Assembly (NCBI GenBank): GCA_945643635.1
Contig: CALZFC010000043.1
Coordinates: 947,501-1,011,500, forward strand
From: Allodiplogaster sudhausi
Lineage: Eukaryota > Nematoda > Chromadorea > Rhabditida > Diplogasteridae
Length of the DNA stretch: 64,000 nt
Direction of reading: 5' to 3'
In this document: positions 23,081-35,100 of the stretch, piece by piece
Numbering within the stretch: position 1 is the stretch's first letter
Layout: each line of letters begins with the position of its first letter
Translations under genes and position numbers: made by a program
The notes under the pieces: generated by a model
The model's database searches: none
Told to the model about the DNA's origin: nothing
What the model saw: the letters and a program-made list of their open reading frames with translations, nothing else

Positions 23081-24439
23081 TGGTGCTGGCTGCTCCGTCT
23101 CTGAATCTCTCTTCCTCTCTCCTTCTACTCGTCCCTTCTCATGTCTCTCATGTCTCTCAACGCTCTCTCATCCGCAGTCTCTGGGCGAATCCTCGTGAAT
23201 CCACTGCCATTTCAGTCAGTTTTAATCATTTCGCTCGACAAAAAACCATGGAAACTCTAAAGGAGGCGAAAACTCAATTTTTTTGCTATAAGGATGATTC
23301 TGTGAATATGTCCGGATTGAGCTTGCGAAAGCATCAGCAAAAATTCAATTTACTAAACTAAAAGTTAGAAGAGTAATTTGCATCTGAAAAGAGTCGCCTG
23401 ATCATGAGGGAAATATTAGTGATTATACAGAACTTTAAATTTAACATTAGTCCCCTGACCAAATTACGGCTAAATAGGATTGACGAGAATATCATGACCG
23501 AAAAACGTGAAATTTCGTGCGGAATCGTGAAATTTCGTCGTTCGGCCGTAAAATATATACCGGAATATTCATGATTCACCAAACGGACGCAAACCGCCAA
23601 TTTGAATTTACGAGAAAAGGTTTCGAAGCAAGTATCTTGGCAAATTGCCAGGATCACGTTGCCAAAATGTATCGTACTATAAGATCGGCCATTTAGTGCT
23701 AGGAGTTTCCGAGTTTAAGCCTCCTTTAAGAGCGGCTCGGCGCTTGTGATCTTCCTCGTGGGAAGGGAAGAGAAGAGAAGGAGCACGGAGAGAAGTATCT
23801 GGGATGAAGCTGCTCAGCTGGGAGATATTCTCCTCGTGGATGTCAATGACTCGTACCATCAACTAGTTTACAAGGTTAGTCGTAAACGGGAAGTGAATGA
23901 ATCGAGTGAATAATTGTTGAGGAATTGGTTGGTTTTCGATGGCTGGCAGAGATTGCCAGCAATGTTGATTTCGTAATGAAGGCCGACGAAGACACGGTGG
24001 TGGATGTAGACCGTCTGGTCAGTCACCTCCGATCCTCCTTCCCTTCTACTGAGAACCATCTCAGTCTTCTTGGGTGAGGTTGTCTCTTCTATTCCATCTC
24101 TCTTCTTCCTCTCCACAGCCGTTCTCGCCCGATCATCTTCTGCATCACTCTGCAAGGAATCCCTCCACGGCGTGCTCCGTGCAGTCGCTGGTTCCTTTTC
24201 TTCTTACTTTTTTCATCTTCTAACAACTTCTCTTTTTGATTCTATTCTATTATAGACATGTAGTAATTGTTGAAGTTATAATCATATGTTGTCAGGTATG
24301 TGCCGGAGGAAGCGTTCGCTGAATCTGCGTTCCCCGTGTACTGCAATGGCCCCGTTTACGTGATGAGAAGGAAGACTCTCACAAGCGTTGTCAATGCCAG
24401 CAGATTACTCAAGGTAGACATGTTGAGAAGAAATAGGGG

Positions 24440-24478
<39 letters not shown>

Positions 24479-25006
24479 TGCTAAGGAGGAGAGAGAGAGA
24501 GAGAGAGAGAGGAGTGCTAAGGAGGAGAGAGAGAGAGGGAGAGAGAGAGAGAGAAAGGGAGGGAAGACTTGAAGGTGTTCGAAGTGGAAGACGCTTTCTG
24601 GACGGGAGTGGCGGCGCGGGCGGCGGGAGTAAGACGAAGCTGTGCCGCGGGCGTCTTCTCTCTCAGATATGTACGTGGCTTCCATCTGGTCATGTCTTCC
24701 TTGTCGTTTGGCAATTTCTGTCCATCTCTCATGATATGCTCTTGCTTGAACATTCATCTTTTCAATAAGAGTGATGGGTAGAGTGACCTATCCAATCCTC
24801 TGCAGGAAACAACGTCAGCCTGTGCCTTCTTCCCTGGGGGTTCTCCTGCCCTCTGCGCCCTTCCCTCTCACAGTCATCCCGACTGGGACTCCCTCTCTCC
24901 TTCCGTCGTTCTCAACTCCACTTGGCAGACTCTTCGGGGCGTGGCCTGCCGATCCACACTTGGTGAGATCACAGCTGGATTCCTTTCCATCTTCAAGTGT
25001 TTATAG
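23081..25006 (+). CDS. GT31 (beta-1,3-galactosyltransferase-like) protein, 5' end missing
   Basis: Exons: (about 23081)-23214, 23731-23874, 23922-24073, 24296-24413, 24575-24670, 24806-25006; phases agree. Motifs in order: LLLLVPSHVSHVSQRSLIRS, like the family's R..IR.TW box; SALVIFLVGR; LGDILLVDVNDSYHQLVYK; the donor-binding acidic motif in VDFVMKADEDTVVD (equivalent of DxD); YVPEEAFAESAFPVYCNGPV; and VEDAFWTG, like the family's EDV.xG box. The enzyme would transfer a sugar in the Golgi lumen; donor and acceptor cannot be told. No ATG is in frame in the first exon and no membrane anchor is seen, so at least one upstream exon is missing. Intron 1 contains a MITE whose edge abuts the 3' splice site, and intron 2 ends in TTGAG. 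Confidence 0.85.
23258..23727. mobile_element. MITE family copy 1, in a GT31 intron
   Basis: The ends are inverted (TAAAGGAGGCGAAAACTC on the left, GAGTTTAAGCCTCCTTTA on the right). The body matches 52460-52910 along its whole length, including AACTAAAAGTTA, CGGACGCAAACCGCCAATTT, TCGTACTATAAGATCGGCCA and GGAGTT blocks. No ORF. The splice acceptor TTTAAG used by the host exon at 23731 coincides with its right edge. Confidence 0.75.
24441..24560. repeat. GA microsatellite in a GT31 intron
   Basis: (GA)n tract interrupted by three GGAGTGCTAAGGAGG-type blocks. Here the purine strand is the sense strand, unlike most introns in the window. Confidence 0.8.
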
Positions 25007-25084
25007 TCTCTTTTCTCTAACATACTTATCTTCCTTTTTGTTACCCTTGTCACGTTTTAAAGTGTCACTTTTCTTAGGCTAGAA

Positions 25085-25368
25085 ATCAGGGTACTGACAT
25101 GAGGGTAAGAAGGTGAACACGAGTGTTAGACTTGGTAACGCTGAAATCAGCTCCCGGCTTCTTTGTTATTGTTTTTGCCGTGGTGCCGATGGCTGCTTAT
25201 CTTCTTTTCCTTCCCGGTGCTGAAATAGGTCTGATCGATGACAGTTAACCCTCCCCCCTTGTCGATTTGCTGCAACCCCGGGCGGTGAAAGAAAAAAGAG
25301 AATACACAAAAGCAATGTGGTCTTGATCTCACTCTGCTGTGGCATTATCCTCATGTCAGTACCCTGAT
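25085..25368. mobile_element. Small MITE with 20-bp terminal inverted repeats
   Basis: ATCAGGGTACTGACATGAGG at the left end (about 25086) is mirrored exactly by its complement CCTCATGTCAGTACCCTGAT at the right end (about 25349-25368). The 280-bp element has no ORF. It lies just downstream of the GT31 stop. No clear target-site duplication was seen. Confidence 0.6.
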
Positions 25369-25369
25369 C

Positions 25370-26241
25370 TTCATTTGGGTGCTGAATGTGAATATAGAAT
25401 AATGGTTATTTCCCTCTGCGCTGCTGGCAACTGTGATAAGAACCCATTTATTCTCGCACATTTCTGTACATTTGAACTGTGCAGCAACTGAATCGTTCCT
25501 TTGAGTCAAAGTGTTTTCAGAGTTCTGAGTAAAAATAACACGAATTTGCAATGACCGGTCATTAGTTAATAAACATGTTTCAGCTGTAAACAGGCAAAAG
25601 AACATCAGCAAATTTTTTTCGTATCTATGACAAAGCAAAGGAAATTATTATAAATGATTGCGCCGCAACTTTAACGTCAATGACCTTCTTTTAGGGACAT
25701 TTTTTAAATGTAGTCGTTTAGCCGTTCATTTGAACGTGGTGCTTGGCAGCATCGAGACAAGGACGATGACACCGAATACTACACTGCAATCATCCATTGT
25801 ATGGGAGTGTAGTGATAGTAAGAGAACGAGATTGAGAGAGAGAGAGAGAACATTGGGAGAGCATGGAGACAGAAAGGGCGGATAGAGAGGGAAATCTGAG
25901 AAAGAGAGCATGCAGAGATGGCAGAGAGAGCAGAATTACAAACAGTAAATATTGAAGACAATTTTGAAAATAAATACCTGCAAACGACAGAAACTACCAG
26001 CCAGGTGCAAAATATTCTTGGTGAGCATTTCATTACTTTTATCACAGAACCGTTGGAGGAATCCATCAGCGAGAGAAGACATTGGTTATCCTTTTACTGT
26101 CTAACAGTTAGCTTCTGTTTACATTGCATTTTAGCTCGTATGCTCTCTCTCTCTCTCTCTCATCTCCCTCTCTCCCCTCTCACTCTGTCTCATATCTCTC
26201 TCTCTCTCATCTCCCTCTCTCCCCTCTCACTCTGTCTCCTA

Positions 26242-26302
<61 letters not shown>

Positions 26303-26630
26303 CTTCTGCTGCTTTATCTCACGTCTTCTTAACTCATCTATTGCCAGCAGAAGATATTACAACGGCTCCCTCCCGTGGAAAAAGATGAAAAAATAACACA
26401 CGATTACGATCTTGCTAATTCAAAATAAGTTGATTTAATATTGTACTTGCAAGGATCGCATTTGTACGGAGAGCCCCTTTTGAATTCTCCGCTGCCGTTT
26501 CATTCGTCACTACCCATACTGCTCCCTTTTTGTTATCTCTTTCACTCGTGCTCTCTAAGTTCGCGCTCTTGCTCAATCTTTCTCTCTTTCTCTCATCTGC
26601 TCTCCTTTCCGTGTTCTTGTCTCTTTCGGG
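25370..26630. other. No recognised gene
   Basis: A GA tract lies at about 25830-25900 and a CT block at 26138-26300 containing a direct duplication of about 50 bp built from CTCATCTCCCTCTCTCCCCT. An open frame from 25918 (MAERAELQTVNIEDNFENKY) lacks homology and splice context, so it is not called as a gene. Confidence 0.4.
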
Positions 26631-26811
26631 ATGACTGAGCAGAGAATGGAGGGATACACGCAGTACCTGCTTCGGAGGATTTCCGGTGGCAAAGAGCTCG
26701 AGAAGGGGCAAGCCAGGAAGGGTCACAGGAGAGTAGCCTCTGGGAAGTGGTCAATTTCGGAGCCTGCAAGAATGCCTCGACTGGACCCTCAGCGGAGTAT
26801 TTCCTTCCAAG

Positions 26812-28532
26812 ATGCCCCAGAGATTCCAAGGGATGAGTCCGAGAATACCTTCTCTTTCTTCAGATTCCTCTGCTACAAGAAGGTTGCCATTGCAGTTCAT
26901 TAGTGATGGAAATATTGAGAAGTTTCAATTGAATTACAATGGAATTCTTGACAAGATTGGTGGAAGAGTGTCGCCTCTGGAAACGAAGAGGATTCCGGTG
27001 CTTCCCCTCATCCGAGTTCTGCAATGTCTTGGACTTCTTTCTTCACTTCCCTTCTCGAAGGCTCTGTTCTTCTACAACCTCCTCATTATTTTTAGTTCGT
27101 TTCTTAATCCACTTAACATATCTTCTTGACTGTTGAATGCAGCTCAGTGTGGTTACTTTGTCTTTCTCCTAACCGGCGTCCTCTCTTCTGATCATTCTCT
27201 TCCCGGTTCTGCAATAACTTCCAATGTGTCATCGAATCTTCGCCTATGTCAGCTTTAAGTATAAAACAACACGTAAAATTCCCCATATCCATGAGCTTTG
27301 ATTTATATGGCAGTGACGGTTGGAGTGGCAGTTTGGTTGACTCTTCGTGTTCATTGGATGTCGCAAGAAGTGCTGAGTTGCACGGACTGCACGGCCGCTT
27401 CTCCTTCATTCAGCAGCTACAAAACCAGGATGCTTAGGTGAGAAAACACAAATCACCGGAAGCAATTTTTTTCCACTTGCAGGAGATTCAGCTTATTTTC
27501 AATTCCTCTCTTCCTTTGTCCTCCTACTCTTCTTGTCTCCGTCTTTCTATTCATTTCTGCTAATAAAGAGGAAATGTTCAATTCATCGAACCGTGGTTAG
27601 GCTGAATAATCATAGTCTGATCAGTATTTCCGTCCGTTAAGGAATCGGCTGTCGTTTTGTTGAATCAGCTGTTCTTCTTCACTCGACAACGGCGATTCTT
27701 GCTATCTCAGCTCTATTCTTAGCTTTGTTACTTAGGTAAGGCTTTGTTCTATACATGCATGTATGTACATATGTATGTACACACATGCTTGTTCATATAA
27801 GATAAGTTATCAATAGAATTTCAGCGAATTCATGGAAATTCGAATGCTTATTGCTGACATTTCACAATGCTCATCCGGAGTTCTGATAGATTCGATCGTA
27901 TTCCGTTTCCAGGTTCTCATGAGAAACGCATTAATAGGTAAATAGGTATGAAATGCGTTAACATTAAAGGCAATCGAGTTGTGTGTGGGTGGTCTTGAGA
28001 ATTCCCTGGCAACTTCTATGCTTATTCTTCCCATGACAGCTATTCTTTCAGTTCTTCTCTATACTTCGCATCTTACAAGGTTCGAAGACGTTATAGAGCG
28101 GTTAGAGATGTTTACTTGAGGCATTCATCATTGACAATGCGCATTGACAATGTGCTGGGAAGCCTGGATCCCCTCTGTCTCCTCACTCTCACATTCGCTG
28201 CTTCTCTTCTCATTCTTGCTGCTTCCACAGTTAACAAACAGGTTGCCTCTCATTAAGGCTTCCTTTTCCTGGAAATAATGTTGGCATCTCCACATTCAGT
28301 TGGTGGCTTTGCGAAAATGTTCAAGCGTCATGGCTGGTCTCCTGCAGTCGAATATTTCATTCCACAATTCGTACTTCGTGGGTCGCCTTTTCTATTATCT
28401 CTTTTTCTCTCTCTCTCTTTCCCGACTTCTCTTTCTCTCTCTCTGCCTATCTCGCTTTCTCCTTTTTCTCTCTCGCTCTCTCTCCTTTACTCTCTCGCTC
28501 TCCCTATCTCTCCTACTCCATTTCTCTTTTTT

Positions 28533-28571
<39 letters not shown>

Positions 28572-28853
28572 ATTTCTTTCCCTCTATTTCTTTCTCTCTC
28601 ACTCTCCTACCTGACTCTCTCCCCCCTTTCTCTTCAGATGCGACTGTTGCTTTTCATGCTCCGACTCTCCGATGACAAGCTTTCCTTAACATCGGCGGGA
28701 ATCTTCACAATCAACAGCAGCAACATTCTCACTGTCCGAGCCTTCTGAGCCCTTTATGTCGAACGTCTTCCTCTTTTATAGATATTTCTCATTCTTGCCG
28801 TTGCAACTTTGTTGATGACATCGAAGGAAGGATGCTTGAGCAATCTGATATAA
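26812..28853 (+). CDS. Gustatory-receptor-like multi-pass membrane protein
   Basis: A chain of small exons encodes hydrophobic helices: IRVLQCLGLLSSLP and KALFFYNLLIIF (about 26990-27093), QCGYFVFLLTGVL (from about 27143), VTVGVAVWLTLRVHW (about 27313-27360), IPLFLCPPTLLVSVFLFIS (about 27500-27560), STTAILAISALFLALLL (about 27670-27735), LPMTAILSVLLYTSHL (about 28030-28076), LCLLTLTFAASLLILAA (about 28170-28230), then KLSLTSAGIFTINSSNILT joining FLILAVATLLM before TAA at 28853. The penultimate exon fits the C-terminal pattern of arthropod and nematode gustatory receptors (AGxFxI...). Predicted role: chemosensory channel or receptor; the ligand is unknown. The start at 26812 is the first ATG in the frame of the first helices but uncertain. 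Several exon joins are approximate. A CT tract fills the intron at about 28390-28635. Confidence 0.6.
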
Positions 28854-29183
28854 AGTCGTTAATGCGAAGTGAAATCAAACAAAACATGAAAGTCGGACAG
28901 ATGACTTAGTTGCGTCCAAACCACAGCTGAAGAAGTTTACGGGAAAAGTAGTGCAGCTGAAAACTATGCACTCGAAAAGTTCATAGCTATGAAGCGCGTA
29001 AAAGCAGTAAAGTGCAAGGTAAGTGTGCAGATTAACTCTTGAAGTGCGTAGCTGCGTTATTGTGTGCAAGTGAGTGGTGTAAAAAAAAACCAGGAAAACA
29101 CACCACAGGGTATCTCTTTCCGCAAGTCGAATTGATGGTACTTTTGAACTGATTGTGCTGATTTGCGGCTTGGCGGATCAGTG

Positions 29184-32100
29184 ATGGCATCGAAGGCGGT
29201 GGCACGCGTTCGTAAGAAGGAAGTTGTCAAAGTTATTCACTCCACTCTTCTACGTACCAATATCAAGTTTGTTAATTTTCCTGCTCTGCCGTGGGACTAT
29301 GATTATTCTGGTAAGATTTTGTCTCTGGATGTTTTCAGGGCACAAATGGCCTCAGCTGCTCCCCCGCTGGGTCCTCAACTCGGACAGCGAGGAGTCAACG
29401 TTGCCAATTTCTGCAAGGAATTTAATAAGGAGACCGGTCACATCAAACCAGGTGAGAGTTTCTTATTCCTTAAAAGCTATGAGTTCATTCTGATTGCAGG
29501 AGTCCCTCTGCCGACGCGGATTCAGGTGAAGCCAGACCGCTCTTATGACCTGGAAATCTGCTCGCCCACCTCGTCTTGGCTTCTCAAGCAGGCGGCCGGT
29601 ATTCGTCGTGGTGCTCAGAATAAAGGTTTGCTGCTACACTTCTCATCTGCATCTTCTTCTCATCTTGCTTTCCTCTTGAGGTGACATCGTCGGCCGATTA
29701 TCTGTCAAGCATATCTACGAGATCGCGCTTGTGAAGCAGAAGGATAAGGCTCTTATTGGAGTTCCCCTTGAGGTGATCAGATGGTCGTTTCAGTTTTGGT
29801 TTTTTTAAAGATAACTTTTTAGAGAATCGATGTTTCCATTTCTTCCTGTTCCATTAATACTGGTTTATAGACTCTGGTTTTTCACAATGAGCCTTATTAG
29901 GTTGGAGCCGAACCTAATCGCAGCGATCTTAGAACCTAATGGTCACTAATTAGGCTTGACAATCATATAACTAGGCTCGGAATTCTCATAATTAGGACTC
30001 ATTTAGAGCCTAATTATGCATACGTGGCAAACTTTATCTGTCGACTTCAAAATGAACTTTAAACAGCAAATATATCATTTACAAGCATTAAGGGGTCACT
30101 ATATTTTGGTGTGGCGTCCTCCGCCATTCTGATGTCGAAATGGCGGAGAATGCCTCACTAAGAGCTGCGGTCTGTGGCACCAAAAATGGTTAGGCTAAAA
30201 ACAACCTAAATTAGGTACGAGATGCTTTAAATTAGGCTTGAGTTTCGACTCCAGCCTAATAAGGCTCATTGTGAAAAACCAGAGGATACAGTAGAGAGAA
30301 TTTCTTACTGTGTGTCTTTGCAGCAGATTTGTCGACAGCTGATTAAGTCTTGTCGAACTATTGGAATCGACGTAACCAGGTTTTTTTCATTTCATTTATT
30401 TACGGCATTTGTAAATGCGCGTGATGATGATATATAGGTATAAGTATATGGATATATGGAATAGCATAGTATAGATATGTACAAATAAGAATTGAAATAG
30501 CCCGATGGTGGTGAGGTCAGAGGGAGGTGGAAGGGTTGGGGGGTGGGGGAAGGTAGAGGAGATGAGGGATGGGGAAAGTGTTCTGGACTTGGCTATATTG
30601 TTGAACGCCTTTGCGGCTCGGATGAAAAAGGAATGAGAACGGATGGAAGATCTGGTGGAAGGGTAAGCTAGCTGGAATGAGAGGCCACGTGTTCTACTGT
30701 TGCGGAAGTGGAAGTAGTGAGGATTAGCATCCGAAATGCGTCGGTGGCCGAAAACAAGTCTACGTGCCAGTGTAAAGTCAGCATGGTCACGACGGGATTT
30801 GAGAGAAGGGAGGGAGAGGGCGGTATTCCTAGTGGTGCTATCCGGGAGGTTGGAGCTAGTATGGCCTAGGGACCGGCGAAAAATGACACGGGTAAAATAG
30901 TTCTGGGCTTTCTCTAGGGTGCGGATGTCACGTTTAAGACGAGGAGAAAAGGTAACCGAGCAGGTCTCTAGTATGGGGCGGATAAAAATGGTATAAGCAG
31001 ATAGAAGAACCTTAATATTGTGAGTGCGGAGGGCGCGGAGGAGGGGGTAGGATTTAGAAAGAGCCTTATTGGCAAGGTAAGAGCAGTGGGGAGAGAAAGA
31101 GAGTTTAGAGTCAATAATTATGCCGAGGTCGCGGGCGGAATCAACTACTTTAAGGGGGATGCCGTGGAGGAAGTATTGCTGCTTGGGATTGGTTGAACCT
31201 AGATGAAGGACAGAGCACTTGTTACTAGCCAGCGGTAGCTGCCATGTATCGGCCCAGGTAGAAACTGCATCAATAGCAGCCTGTAAGGGGGAGCGTGGAG
31301 AAGAAGAGGGAAAGGATTGGAATATCTTGATGTCATCAGCAAAACAACGGGAATGAACGCCATGAGTAGCAACAATTGCAGGGAGGTCGCTAGTATACAA
31401 TATAAACAGAAGGGGTCCGATTACTGTACCTTGTGGAATTCCACTTATAACGGGACGAGGAGTAGAGAGAGAAGAGCCTACACGCACTGAGAAGGAGCGG
31501 TTAGAGAGGAAAGAAGAGATCCAGGCGACAACATTGGGGGGAAGACCGAGGTGATGGAGTTTAAAAATCAGTTTGGGGTGGGAGACACGGTCAAAGGCGC
31601 GAGCGTGATCAAAATTGATAATATCAGTAGTAAGGGAATTATGATGAGCAGAGGTCCAGTGTTCGAGGCAGTCTAACATTTGGAATTCAATAGAGCGCTT
31701 ACGTCTAAAACCATATTGTTGGTCCGGAATGATATGAGCTGAATCACAATAGGAGTACAATTTACGACAGAGGAGCTTCTCAAAAAGACGAGAGAAAATC
31801 GAGGTGATGGAGATAGGACGGTAGTTGGAAGGGTCGGAGTAAGGGGCCTTCTTTTTAATGGGAATAATAATAGAGGACTTCCAGATGGAAGGGACAGTTG
31901 CCGTGGAAAAAGAGTAATTAAAAATATACTCGAGAGCTTCACTAATTGGAATGGCGAGATTCTTAATAAAAACAAGGTTGAAGTTATCAGGGGTCTTGCA
32001 AGAGGAGTTAGGCCAGGTTTCAATGAGGCGACAAATCTCGTGTCTAGGAAAGACTATGGAAAAAGGGGGAAAAGATCTTTGATTTGGGGAGAGATTGGGG

Positions 32101-35100
32101 AGAAGGCCATTATCAAGAGTAAAAGCATCAGCAAATGTGGAAGCTAAGAGTTCGGCTTTGTCAGCGTCGGTGAAACAGTCGGGTTCAGGGGAGCGGGAGA
32201 GGGTGTCAACGCCACGAGGCTTGACAGAGGTTTTGTTACGAACATATCGGAAGAAAAGGGATTTGTTGTTGGAGAGGACAATGTGCTTTTCTACATTTCT
32301 AGAGTATTTGTCGATTTCCTTACAGTAACGTGAGTTAGCAGTTGCAAAAGCGGAATGGGAATCGGGGTCATCCTTTTCTAGTGATTCTAGCCAAAGTTTG
32401 AAGCGTTTCCGCTGAAGACGGAGGATGTGCTCAGGGAGACGGACGCCATATGGGCTGACTCGCTTGTAAGGGACGAAGAGGTCATCTATTGCACGAAGAG
32501 CAGAGGAGAGAGAGGAGTACATGTCATCAATATTAGAAAGAGGATGAAAAGAGGAGGGGAAAGAAAAATCAAACAGATAGGTTGAGGCAGCATGGTAGTC
32601 AACTTTAGCGTAATCCTTGACATAGATAAAGGAGGGCTTGGAGTGAGAGAGTGAGATAGAAGCCATAACAGTGGAGTGATCAGAGTTTAAAAACGGCGGT
32701 TCTACTGTTATGTTGGAGAGGAGAGAGGGGGTATTGGTAAGGAGAAGGTCCAAGGTGTGGGTGTTGCAAGTTGTGCAAAGAAGCAGGCGCGGGTGAATTC
32801 GTAGAATGATCTGGAACTAGAGGAGAGGGATTGGAGGGGGGAAGAGGGTTTTGGTGCCAGAGGATGTCGGGGTAATTAAAGTCTCCAAGTAGAATAGAGG
32901 GGTGTGGAGAGGTAGAGAGATCGCGCAAAAGTGAGATAAGAGAAGAATTATGTTCGGCAGAGCATGCGGGGGCGCGGTATATAAGGATGAAACGGACAAA
33001 ATCACTATTGAAGTTTGCATCGATAACTAAAAGCTCAAAAGCCGCAGGGGTGGAGAAAGAGTGAATGACTTTTGCAGAGATAGTGTTGCGAAGGAGGATA
33101 GCAACACCTCCGCCTTTCCTTCTAGGACGGTCTTGGCGAAAGACATTATAGTCAGGGCACCCATTGAGGAGGAAGTTGTCGGGGATGGAAGAAGAGAGCC
33201 AAGTTTCGACTATGCATATGACAGCAAAAGAGCGGGAGAAAAGTTGGGAGAGCTCATGAGTCTTATTGACTATGGAACGGGCATTGAAAAGGCAGAGGGG
33301 GCAGGAGTTGGACCTGCGATCGTTCTTACTTAATACTGGTAAGGCCCCACCTGGTGGAGGAAAGGGGAAGGGGGAGTGAGGGAGGAGAAGCGGCGAGAAG
33401 GAGGGGGTGGTAAATCTGGAAGGCGGAGGGAAGTTGGAGTAGAGGAGGGATTGGTGGTGGGGGCGGTTGGAGGAGAGATGGCGGGAGGCCACGTCGGAGT
33501 AGGAAGGGCGGGGGAGGCGCGGGCGCCTGGGGGCCGGTTCAGGCCGACGGGTGGGAGGGCATCCCGGGCGAAACGCGCCCGGGAGGACTCGCATAGAAGC
33601 GAGAGAAGTCGGGGAGTTTGGGAGGGGAGGGGACGATGCCGCGCTGGGCAAAGGTGAGAGACGGGCGGATGGCACAGCGCCAGAAGGTGGAAGAGTGCCT
33701 GAGGCGGTGGGAGTTACGGATGGCCAGCTGTTGGAGGATGGAGTTGGGGAGTATGACTTTGACTGGGTTGTCGCGGTTGTGCCCATCGGTAAGGGGGTAG
33801 ACAGCGGTAGGAAGGGCAGAGACACCAATATGATCGAGCAAGTGAAGGACACCATTATAATAAGAGGACGCTCGTTGGATGGGGGAGCCATCGGGAGGAG
33901 GTAGACCGAAGATAACAAGAGCCCGGCGTCGCTCATGCCTATCTCTAATCTCATCCTCGGTCTCCCGGGAAAAATCGCAGGAGGGGGTGTCCGAGGAGGA
34001 GGGTGGGTTGCCGGCAACATTCTCACACATATCATCATCAATCCCAGCATCAATTATGGGATCATTATGGACAGTATAAAGGGGAGGAGGGGCTGTCTCA
34101 ACGGCGGTGAGTCTGGTGTCAATGGTGTCAAGCTGGGTGGTATGGGCGGAGAGGGCAAGTGTCATATCCGCGATGACGATGTCCTTGGCGGCCAGAGAGG
34201 ACTCGAGGGAGGAGACGGTGGTGCTGATGGCGGAGAGCTGAGAGGTGAGAGAGGAGACGGAGGAAGCCAGGAAGACGAGGATGTCGTCAGAGTCCGGGGG
34301 CTCATCCGTGGAACGGCGGCGCTTGCGGTCCTTCAGTCCCTTAATGAAGGAGGCGAAGGCAGGGAGATCGAGGGGGGCAGATGGGCCAGAATCGGTCATG
34401 CTTAACTAAGCCGGGGCCAGACGATCAACAGTAAAAGACCCTTGGCCCAAGGGTTAAGGAGATGGCCGAGAAAGAAACTGGAGATGTGCCTGGATAGAGG
34501 TGAGTGCCCCTCAGGCACTAGGAGCGAGGAGAAAGGGAGGTGCAGAGGCGCTTGAGAGAGAGAAGCTGCATGCACCGACTGCTCTGTGAGGTGGGTAGAG
34601 CAGGGAGTGAGGTGGGTAGAGCAGGGAGTAAGGTGGGTAGAGCAGGGAGTGAGGTGGGTAGAGCAGGGAGTGAGGTGGGTAGAGCAGGGAGTGTGGGTAG
34701 AGCAGGGAGTGAGGTGGGTAGAGCAGGGAGTGAGGTGGGTAGAGCAGGGAGTGAGGTGGGTAGAGCAGGGAGTGAGGTGGGTAGAGCAGGGAGTGAGGTG
34801 GGTAGAGCAGGGAGTAAGGTGGGTAGAGCAGGGAGTGAGGTGGGTAGAGCAGGGAGTGAGGTGGGTAGAGCAGGGAGTGTGGGTAGAGCAGGGAGTGAGG
34901 TGGGTAGAGCAGGGAGTGAGGTGGGTAGAGCAGGGAGTGTAGGTGGGTAGAGCAGGGAGTGAAGGTGGGTAGAGCAGGGAATGAGGTGGGTAGAGCAGGG
35001 AGTGAAGGTGGGTAGAGCAGGGTGCCTTGCTTATCATTAAAATATCCAAATTTTACACTAATGAAGTATTCAGTCTCGGTACAATTGCTAGTAACGGGTA

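Larger units (their letters stand above)
30385..34440 (-). mobile_element. LINE retrotransposon, CR1/Jockey type, defective
   Basis: ORF1 (33539-34399, 286 aa) has a coiled-coil-like Ser/Leu-rich segment (about residues 45-100) and a C-terminal domain with RRALVIFGLPPPD, typical of LINE ORF1. The ORF2 endonuclease (about 32830-33400) has NARSIVNK, IVETWLS, RKGGGVAILLRN and GDFNYPDI. The reverse transcriptase (30396-32753) has IPIKKKAPYSDPSNYRPIS, FDHARAFDRVSH, SGIPQGTVIGPLLFILYTSD and CFADDIKIF (FADD in place of YADD). Frame changes at about 32750-32840 separate the two domains, so ORF2 is not intact. The element lies antisense to MRPL11 inside its last intron. Its 3' end is near 30385. Confidence 0.9.

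Noticed and set aside
25738..25805. Lysyl hydroxylase/collagen glycosyltransferase exon (DKDDDTEYYTAII)
   Set aside because: Only a short resemblance to the DDDQLFYTK motif; no other exon of that family nearby.
34540..34950. ORFs of repeated VGRAGSE or RWVEQGV
   Set aside because: Products of a 21-bp minisatellite, whose length is a multiple of three, inside an intron.
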